Shown here: piece after piece, positions 1-5,900 of the stretch | Numbering within the stretch: position 1 is the stretch's first letter | Layout of the letters: each line of letters opens with the position of its first letter | Assembly (NCBI GenBank): GCA_020846515.1 | Contig: JADLDX010000167.1 | Location: 1-6,498 of the forward strand | Direction of reading: 5' to 3' | Source: Pirellulaceae bacterium | GTDB lineage: Bacteria > Planctomycetota > Planctomycetia > Pirellulales > Pirellulaceae | Length of the DNA stretch: 6,498 bases | The notes under the pieces: generated by a model | Databases searched by the model: none | What the model was told of the DNA's origin: nothing | What the model saw: only the letters and a program-made list of their open reading frames with translations | Program-made: the position numbers and the translations under genes

Positions 1-164
1 ACTACAAGAGCGACTCGATAACTGAAGAGGGCATCGCCAGCGTGGTTGACTACTATCGTCCGCAACTGATTCAATACGCTGCCTATTGGCACCAACTGAC
101 AGGCCAGGTCGTCAAGGAATGTGGGCTCTATTTGACTCGGTTGGACCAATATGTCGTCGTATAG
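1..164 (+). CDS. C-terminal end of a RecB/AddA-type helicase-nuclease (5'-truncated)
   Basis: The reading frame enters from the left edge (first complete codon at 3) and stops at TAG 162-164, giving 53 residues that begin YKSDSI and end QYVVV. Two features match the end of the PD-(D/E)XK nuclease domain in the RecB/AddA family. The first is Y-K-S-D at residues 1-4, the usual [D]-x-K-[ST]-D strand carrying the catalytic lysine. The second is a QLIQYA segment followed by a helix and a 'GLYLTR' strand, matching the QxxxY nuclease motif and the final strand. Such proteins unwind and resect double-strand DNA ends in recombinational repair, usually with a second subunit (AddB or RecC). The helicase motifs would lie left of the window and are not visible. 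A Cas4-like nuclease is less likely because no cysteine cluster follows the QxxxY motif. The family call rests on a short tail, so AddA versus RecB versus a standalone nuclease cannot be settled. The stop codon lies in a 16-bp tandem duplication. Confidence 0.62.
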   Translation, partial: YKSDSITEEGIASVVDYYRPQLIQYAAYWHQLTGQVVKECGLYLTRLDQYVVV

Positions 165-180
165 CTATGTCGTCGTATAG
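149..180. repeat. 16-bp tandem duplication spanning the nuclease stop codon
   Basis: Two adjacent 16-bp copies, 149-164 and 165-180, differ only at their first base (A versus C); the shared 15 bases are TATGTCGTCGTATAG. The first copy encodes the last codons and the TAG stop of the upstream nuclease gene. The second lies just after the stop, in the 25-bp gap before the convergent M50 gene ends. The junction forms the 8-bp palindrome ATAGCTAT (161-168). I see no GC-rich stem with a T-run that would make this a standard terminator. Confidence 0.85.
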
Positions 181-189
181 TCCATCTCA

Positions 190-2487
190 CTACATCGGCA
201 GCAACCAACGTAGATTATGGCGTGACCAATCAATGGCGCGACTGGCGATTGTTTTCGCGGGGACTGTAAAGACAGCGCGGACTTCAGCGTTGAGGTGTGA
301 CTCATGCAGAGGCAGCGGTACGATGGCGGCGTAACCGGCGCTGGCCTGTGTTGCCGTCGTCTGAGCGGGACTGGCCGTATTGTCTGGATCGGCTTCAGCG
401 ATCAATCTGGCGATCGAGTCGATCTGTTCTAAGCGAACGATTGAGCGCACGTGACTGCTCCAGATGGCATCGCCTTTCGAGGGCAGGAGTAGACGGACAG
501 GCGTGCCCACAGCTATATCGCGCAGTTGATGGTCATGCACCGGCACCACCGCGATCTGCTCGTGGCTGCAAACGGCGGCCACCATCGTGCCGGCCGGCAC
601 GATGCGTCCCACTTGATCGGGATCCAGCCATAAGACGGGAGCTGGTGTCACGACCCGGTTATCGATATCCAACAGTTTCGGCGCTGGCAGGCTGATAAGT
701 GTCCCAGCTATTTCCGATTGAAGCGTAAAGCGAGACAAGGCAACATTGCCGTGGTGAGCCTGCAATTGGCTGCTGGCTAGCGAAGCCTCCGTGACACCTA
801 AGTCGACCTGTGAACTCTTGTCGAGTCCGCGCTGTCGCACCATGGCGGCTAACTGCTCGCGCCGTTTGTCGACGGCATAGTTCAATTCGATGGCGCGCAG
901 ACGTGGCGCGTCATCGGCCAGGCGAAAAACAACATCTCCCGGCTGGACGACAGCTCCTGAACGTTTCAGTACCTGCTGCAGGCGGGCAGCACTGGGTACA
1001 AACAACCCTTGCATGCTGACCGGTTGCACCCAGCCTTGAGCGGCTTGACGATAGGGCAGGGGGACAGCGCACAGCATCAATACCGCCCATGCGGCCAATA
1101 CGCCTAAGCGGACTCGAGCCCACATGGTCCTGGCGGCTCGTATCAGGTGATGCACAAACTTCATAGCTGGTAACACCCACCAACAAAAGAGTAGCAAAGC
1201 GGCAATAACTCGCCCTAATGCGGCAAAATGCCAGGCTGCGTACAAGGCCACGATCAACGTCGCCATCATCCACGACAAACTCAAGCGATAAATAAAACCA
1301 GCGAAACTAAATACTGCCAAACCCACTCCGCGTTTCCAATGCGGATGGTGCGTGCCCGCCGACGTATCGCTGATGCCAGTCAACCAGCGCCGAACATATG
1401 CCATCAAACAGGCATCGGCCCGAGTTCGCAAATTTGGTTCATCCAACCAATCGCTCAAAATGTAATAGCCATCGAAACGCATCAGCGGATTAGCATTAAC
1501 CAGCCAGGTACTGATCGAACAGACAAACATAGTCTGTAAGGCCAAGGTGTTAACGGTGCCCGGTGCGGTGCACAACCAGATGCACGCCGACAAGCTGGCC
1601 ACGATCGACTCTGCATACATACCACCAGCGGCCACCGCAGCACGTTGCCGTGCCGTAGGTAATCGCCAACTCTCCGTGACGTCGCAATAGACACAAGGCG
1701 CACCCAACATGAAGATTAAACCAATATCGGGGCAACGGCCTCCCAGGCGAGTCAGCACCAGGGCATGGCCAAGTTCGTGTATGGCCCGCGTGAGTACAAA
1801 GATGATAAACAGCGTCGAGCCACTGGCCGGTTGAATCAACCAATCCCAGACCGTGGCCTGCTCCATTAATCGCGAGAAGTCAGCTAAGACGAGCAGGGAC
1901 ACGCAGACCATCAAACCCAACCACCAACGCACGGCTGGACCGGAGAACAACCAGTCCGTATGCGGAGCCAGTCTGCGCAGCAGCCATTGCGGGTCAATAC
2001 CGCGCAGCCGCCATGAAACGCTCTGCGCGAACCATTGCAACCAACTCCGACCGGAACCGGACGGGTGCCTAACCTGTGGTTGGACCAGGACATCATCCGC
2101 CCCAAAGGCCAGGCTCGCGCTCGATCGAGCGGACTTATCCTGAGACTGAGTGTGCTCGCCGAGTTTATCAGCCGCGTTGCCGGGGGAAATACTAGTTGAA
2201 TTTCCGCCAACTACTTGAACCAAACCGCGAACTTGCAATGTCTTTGCCAGTTCGTGCAATTCCTGCCAAGAGATGATTTGCAGCGTTGAATGGATAGCCG
2301 CAGCGCGATGAATTTGCTGCAAAGTGCGTTGACCATCGAACTGGTCAAATAGCCAGCGTTGGGCTTGCCCGCACCGATAACCCGTGCGCACCAAGGGATC
2401 AAACGCCAGCCACCCGGCCGGTTGCTCCTGCCAGACTACATCGCGTCTGCTGCGCAAAATTGTGTCAGGTGTCATCTTGCCGGTCAT
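190..2487 (-). CDS. Membrane M50 (site-2-type) zinc metalloprotease fused to a HlyD-like adaptor domain
   Basis: A 765-residue integral membrane protein (numbered from the ATG at 2487). Residues ~25-93 resemble a PqqD-like winged-helix domain, with the typical FDGQRTLQQI at 50-59. The protease core has HELGH at 237-241 (DNA 1765-1779), giving two zinc-ligand histidines and the catalytic glutamate. PCVYCDVTESW follows at 264-274, and NANPLMRFDGYY at 331-342 supplies the third ligand (Asp) of the M50 NPxxxxDG motif. About eight hydrophobic segments lie between 188 and 478. The C-terminal part is HlyD-like: a lipoyl/barrel-sandwich half (482-523, with 'GAVVQPGDVVFRLAD'), a short helical hairpin (529-589), then the second half and a beta-barrel (592-682). 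Family knowledge suggests a membrane peptidase/export-adaptor hybrid that handles peptides at the cytoplasmic membrane; the substrate is unknown. The frame extends to a TTG at 2556, but ATG 2487 follows AAGAGAG and ATG 2475 (761 aa) is also plausible. The gene converges on the nuclease gene and is divergent from the cytochrome gene, so it appears monocistronic in this window. Confidence 0.88.
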   Translation of the reverse strand: MTGKMTPDTILRSRRDVVWQEQPAGWLAFDPLVRTGYRCGQAQRWLFDQFDGQRTLQQIHRAAAIHSTLQIISWQELHELAKTLQVRGLVQVVGGNSTSISPGNAADKLGEHTQSQDKSARSSASLAFGADDVLVQPQVRHPSGSGRSWLQWFAQSVSWRLRGIDPQWLLRRLAPHTDWLFSGPAVRWWLGLMVCVSLLVLADFSRLMEQATVWDWLIQPASGSTLFIIFVLTRAIHELGHALVLTRLGGRCPDIGLIFMLGAPCVYCDVTESWRLPTARQRAAVAAGGMYAESIVASLSACIWLCTAPGTVNTLALQTMFVCSISTWLVNANPLMRFDGYYILSDWLDEPNLRTRADACLMAYVRRWLTGISDTSAGTHHPHWKRGVGLAVFSFAGFIYRLSLSWMMATLIVALYAAWHFAALGRVIAALLLFCWWVLPAMKFVHHLIRAARTMWARVRLGVLAAWAVLMLCAVPLPYRQAAQGWVQPVSMQGLFVPSAARLQQVLKRSGAVVQPGDVVFRLADDAPRLRAIELNYAVDKRREQLAAMVRQRGLDKSSQVDLGVTEASLASSQLQAHHGNVALSRFTLQSEIAGTLISLPAPKLLDIDNRVVTPAPVLWLDPDQVGRIVPAGTMVAAVCSHEQIAVVPVHDHQLRDIAVGTPVRLLLPSKGDAIWSSHVRSIVRLEQIDSIARLIAEADPDNTASPAQTTATQASAGYAAIVPLPLHESHLNAEVRAVFTVPAKTIASRAIDWSRHNLRWLLPM

Positions 2488-2604
2488 CTCTCTTGGATCT
2501 GTGCGGCCCACTGCCGCCACAGCATAGACGACGGCCAGCCGATTCCCCAAGATCAATCAAATCACCAGCCCCGTAGCCACCCGTCGCCAGACGGTGGATG
2601 CCCC

Positions 2605-2724
2605 GTAGCCACCCGTCGCCAGACGGTGGAAGCGTTTCAGGTGACTCTCCACCGCTTGGCAGCGGTAGCCACCCGTCGCCAGACGGTGGAAGCGCTTCAG
2701 GCGAGTCTCCACCGCTTGGCAGCG
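2605..2724. repeat. 60-bp direct tandem repeat, two copies
   Basis: Copies at 2605-2664 and 2665-2724 are identical at 57 of 60 positions; the differences fall at 2635/2695, 2642/2702 and 2645/2705. Each copy contains a full unit A hairpin, a spacer of about 17 bp and the first part of unit B. All three differences lie in the spacer and none in the hairpin arms. Because 60 is a multiple of three, stop-free frames stay open through both copies on either strand, which produces spurious repeat-coded ORFs. Confidence 0.9.
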
Positions 2725-2728
2725 GTGG
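2709..2728. repeat. Perfect 8-bp hairpin (unit B)
   Basis: CCACCGCT (2709-2716) is the exact reverse complement of AGCGGTGG (2721-2728), separated by the tetraloop TGGC. The stem is six G-C and two A-T pairs. The equivalent hairpin in the previous 60-bp copy (2649-2668) has one mismatch, because its 3' arm reads AGCGGTAG. No T-run follows on either strand, so I do not call it an intrinsic terminator. Confidence 0.85.
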
Positions 2729-2774
2729 CTACGAGTGGCAGCGGTGGCTACGGGTGGCAGCGGTGGAGACTGGT
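2718..2774. repeat. 19-bp tandem repeat, three copies
   Basis: Copies at 2718-2736, 2737-2755 and 2756-2774. The second reads GGCAGCGGTGGCTACGGGT; the first differs from it by one base, and the third by three bases near its end. The first copy overlaps the loop and 3' arm of the unit B hairpin, so the array looks like repeated copying of that arm. It marks the cytochrome-proximal end of the repeat block. Confidence 0.85.
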
Positions 2775-2914
2775 GGCCCCTCCGATCCACATTTGCAAAT
2801 TCAGCCTTGACCCCTGGTCGAGATTTCTGGTACGACCCATCGTTGGAAAAAAGAAAAACTCTGAAACAATCGTGGTCATCCCAAGTGGCCATCACTATTT
2901 GCACGGATGCATTT

Positions 2915-2919
2915 GAGGT
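2915..2919 (+). promoter_or_regulatory. Shine-Dalgarno site of the cytochrome gene
   Basis: GAGGT at 2915-2919 complements the 16S anti-Shine-Dalgarno core. Counting from GAGG (2915-2918), nine bases separate it from the ATG at 2928. An in-frame TAG at 2919-2921 rules out an upstream start, so this site fixes the start at 2928. Confidence 0.7.
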
Positions 2920-2927
2920 AGCGCACA

Positions 2928-5900
2928 ATGGAACTTGCCGTTAGAAGGCTAACCTGCTGGTGCTGCAGACTGAGCCGATCGCTTCCTGGGTTGGCTTGGG
3001 GGCTATTGGCCTTGGGCCTCAGCTTGGGTTGGCACAATCCTGTATCTGGTCGAGAAGCCCAATGGATATGGTCGCCTGAGCATCCACGCGGCATGGCGCC
3101 GGCCGGCGATTGCCTGTTTCGCAAAACGATTCAGGTTCCCGCGGTCGAGGAGGCCTCGATCACCATTACGGCCGATGATCGCTACGAACTGTGGGTCAAT
3201 GGTCGACGCATCGGCAATGGTCAGTCGATTCGTCAGATGGAAAACTATGACATTACTCGCCTGTTGGTCAGTGGCAAGAACGTTATTTGCGTCCGTGTGA
3301 CCAATGTGGCCGAGGGTGCAGCCGCTGTGGCTGCGCGCGTGTTGGTCAAACCCAAGGGCGGCAGTTGGCTCAGTTACTCGACTGATAAAAGCTGGCGTTC
3401 AGCCTTGGACGTCACGCCGCAATGGCAGACCGTTAACTTCAATGACTCTCGCTGGAAAGCCGCACAAGAGTTCGGCACGTTGGGTGAAACCGCTCCTTGG
3501 GATCGTCGCGAAGAGGTCGCCCGGGAAGAGACCAGCGAAAATGAGCGATTTCGCGTTGGGCCAGAGTTCGCCGTGCAAGAGTTGATGAGCAACGAGCAAA
3601 CCGGTTCCTTGGTCACGATGGCCTTTAACGAGTTTGGTCACATCGTAGCCGCACAAGAGGGCGGACCGCTGCTGTTGATCTATGACACGGATCGCGATGA
3701 CAAGGTGGACAAAGTTCGCCCCTACTGCGATCTGATTAAGAACGTCCAAGGCATCTTGCCCTTAAATGGTGAAGTCTATGTCACCGGTGAAGGCGAGCAG
3801 GGCGCTGGTTTGTATCGGCTGCGCGATCAGGATCGCAATGGTTCGTTAGAAAAAGCCGATCGCCTTGTGGCCTTTAAAGGTCCCAGCGGTGAACACGCTG
3901 CCCACGGATTGACATTGGGTCCGGAAGGCATGATCTATTGCATCCTGGGCAATCATACGCAGTACGATGGCCAGTATGCCAGCTCGAGTCCTTATCGTCA
4001 TTTTTATGAAGGCGATCTGGTGACACCGCGCATGGAAGATCCGGGCGGGCACGCCGCAGGTATTAAAGCGCCAGGTGGTTCCGTTATTCGTACCGACCTG
4101 GAAGGCAAACGTGTCGAGATTGTGGCTGGTGGATTGCGCAATGCGTATGACCTGGTCTTTCATACCGATGGTTCGTTGCTGGTGCACGATAGCGATATGG
4201 AAGCCGATCTAGGCACTGCCTGGTATCGACCGACTAGTCTGTTTGAAATCGTCGAAGGCGGCGAATATGGCTGGCGAAGTGGATGGGCACAATGGCCAAG
4301 TTACTACATCGATCGCTTGCCAACCTTATTGGAGACCGGTCGCGGTTCACCCACTGGGGCTCTATGTTACGATCACTATGCGTTCCCACAACGCTACCAT
4401 GGCAGCATCTTTCTGGCCGACTGGTCAGAGGGACGCATTCTGTCGGTCAAGCTGCAAGGCAATGGTGCGGGTCATCAGGCGCAGGCTGAAGTATTTCTAC
4501 AAGGCCAACCACTGAACGTTACCGATATGGCTGTCGCTAAAGATGGCAGTATCTACTTTTGTACAGGCGGTCGAGGCACCACCGGCGGAATCTATCGCGT
4601 GCAATGGAAAGGCACGATCCCAGCATCCGTCAAGGATTTGGGGACAGGTATTGCACGGGCTGTGCGTCAACCACAGCCCTCAGCCCCATGGGCTCGACAG
4701 GAACTGGCCACCCTCAAAGAAGAACTGGGTAGCAGTTGGAATCAATTGATTGCAGGCGTGGCTTATAGTGATGACAACCCAGCCAAGTATCGCTTGCGGG
4801 CAATGGACCTCTTGCAACTTTTCGGACCGACACTGACGGCCGATATGTTGCAGGAACTGTCCCAGTCGAAAAACGAATTAGTGCGTGCTCGGTCCGTAAA
4901 CCTGATGGCAGCCCACAAAGAGCCCACCGCCGTCGTACCCCGCATTGTGGAACTGGTCTCTGACAGCGATCCACGCGTCCAGCGTGCTGCGTGCGAAGCC
5001 TTGATTCGCTTGGAAGAGGTCCCGCCGCTGGAGGATCTGCTGCCCCTGTTAAGCAGTGATGATCGCTACCTGGTTTGGAGCGCTCGCCGACTGCTGGAAC
5101 GCATCCCAACGGGCACCTGGAAAGAACAATTGCTCAGCAGCGATAACCAACGACTGGTAATCCAAGGTGGCTTGGCACTGGTCGTAGCCGAACCGACGCC
5201 TGAGCATGGTCGCATGGTGGTCGACGCAGTCAGCCGGGTCTTAAAAGGCTTTGTCAGCGATCGCAATCTGAACGACTTCCTGCGACTGACTCAAGTAGCC
5301 CTGCATAGAACCAACGTGCGTCCTGCCGAACTGACTGAGTTTACCGATCAGTTGGTCGGCGAGTTCCCGATTGGCGAACCGCTGTTGAATCGCGAACTGT
5401 TTCGATTGCTAACCTATCTCAATGCCGAAGCCGTCATTGATCAGGCGATTGCCTTCCTACAGAGCGATGCAGAATTGGCCGAACGCGTGCATGTGGCGAT
5501 GCATTTGAAGTTCTTCAAGCACAAGTGGAACGCGGCTGAACGATTCGCATTGGTAAAGTTCTATGAGGAATCGCAATTGGCCGAAGGGGGCAGCAGCTAT
5601 CCCTTGTATATCATGCATGCGGCTCGCGACATTTGTCAGGATCTGCCGCTGGACGAAGCTCGCATCTTCGTATCCGAAGGCGACAAGTGGCCTAATGCGG
5701 CTCTGGTTTCACTCTATCGCTTCCCCGACAAACTGTCTGAAAGCGACCTCCAGTTGCTAAGACAACTCGATCAGAAGATAGAAGGCGATGGTTTCGAAGG
5801 TGATCAATACAAGCGATTACGCACGGGCATAGTCGCCCTGCTGTCCCAAAACGGCGATGATCAGTCCATGCAGTACTTGCGATCAGCCTGGCTGCGCAGC

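Larger units (their letters stand above)
2573..2774. repeat. REP/BIME-like palindromic repeat block
   Basis: A GC-rich block built from two related hairpin units in opposite orientation. Unit A is 26 bp, starts GTAGCCACCCGTCGCC and ends AGACGGTGGA. It occurs three times with identical sequence: 2573-2598, 2605-2630 and 2665-2690. Unit A folds as CCACC plus GTC against GAC plus GGTGG, with one bulged C and a GCCA loop. Unit B starts TCCACCGCTTGGC and ends AGCGGTGGCTAC. It is complete at 2708-2732 and partial at 2648-2672, and is a diverged reverse complement of A. Short GC-rich hairpins paired in inverted orientation in an intergenic gap match the general form of REP/BIME elements, which are mobilised in trans by REP-associated tyrosine transposases in other bacteria. 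No such transposase is in this window. Membership of a genome-wide repeat family is inferred. Confidence 0.75.
2488..2927. other. Divergent intergenic region, mostly filled by REP-like repeats
   Basis: About 440 bp separate the starts of the minus-strand M50 gene and the plus-strand cytochrome gene, so promoters for both should lie here. The protease-proximal part (2488-2572) and the cytochrome-proximal part (2775-2927) look like ordinary unique sequence; the latter is less GC-rich, with an A-rich run at 2849-2865. The middle (2573-2774) is a dense block of hairpin-forming repeats, described separately. Several open frames cross the region on both strands, but they translate the repeats and show no recognisable domain, so I do not call genes. 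Only weak sigma-70-like hexamers are visible, and I do not annotate them as promoters. Confidence 0.8.

Noticed and set aside
1..164. Cas4-type nuclease as the identity of the left-edge gene
   Set aside because: The lysine and QxxxY motifs fit, but the C-terminal cysteine cluster typical of Cas4 is absent and no CRISPR genes are nearby.
165..189. Bidirectional terminator between the convergent nuclease and M50 genes
   Set aside because: The gap holds only the duplicated 15-16-mer and an 8-bp palindrome. There is no stable GC-rich stem and no T-run on either strand.
2521..2550. Possible promoter for the M50 gene on the minus strand: TTGGGG, 18-bp spacer, TATGCT
   Set aside because: Only 3 of 6 and 4 of 6 consensus matches, which is expected by chance in a gap of this size.
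2573..2774. CRISPR array
   Set aside because: Unit A copies are spaced 6 and 34 bp apart, the 34-bp spacer is itself duplicated after the third copy, and no cas gene is present.
2807..2836. Possible sigma-70 promoter for the cytochrome gene: TTGACC, 18-bp spacer, TACGAC
   Set aside because: The -35 is good, but the -10 matches the consensus at only 3 of 6 positions, and planctomycete promoter consensus is uncertain. Transcription-start mapping would decide.
2359..2916. Plus-strand frame of 185 codons with repeated VATRRQTVEA segments
   Set aside because: It overlaps the 5' part of the M50 gene in antisense and then translates the same 60-bp repeats. It is open because the period is a multiple of three.
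2557..2928. Minus-strand frame of 123 codons across the repeat block, containing a repeated FHRLATGGYRCQAVE segment
   Set aside because: The repeat peptide is simply the 60-bp DNA repeat read in frame. There is no ribosome site or recognisable domain, and the plus strand is equally open.
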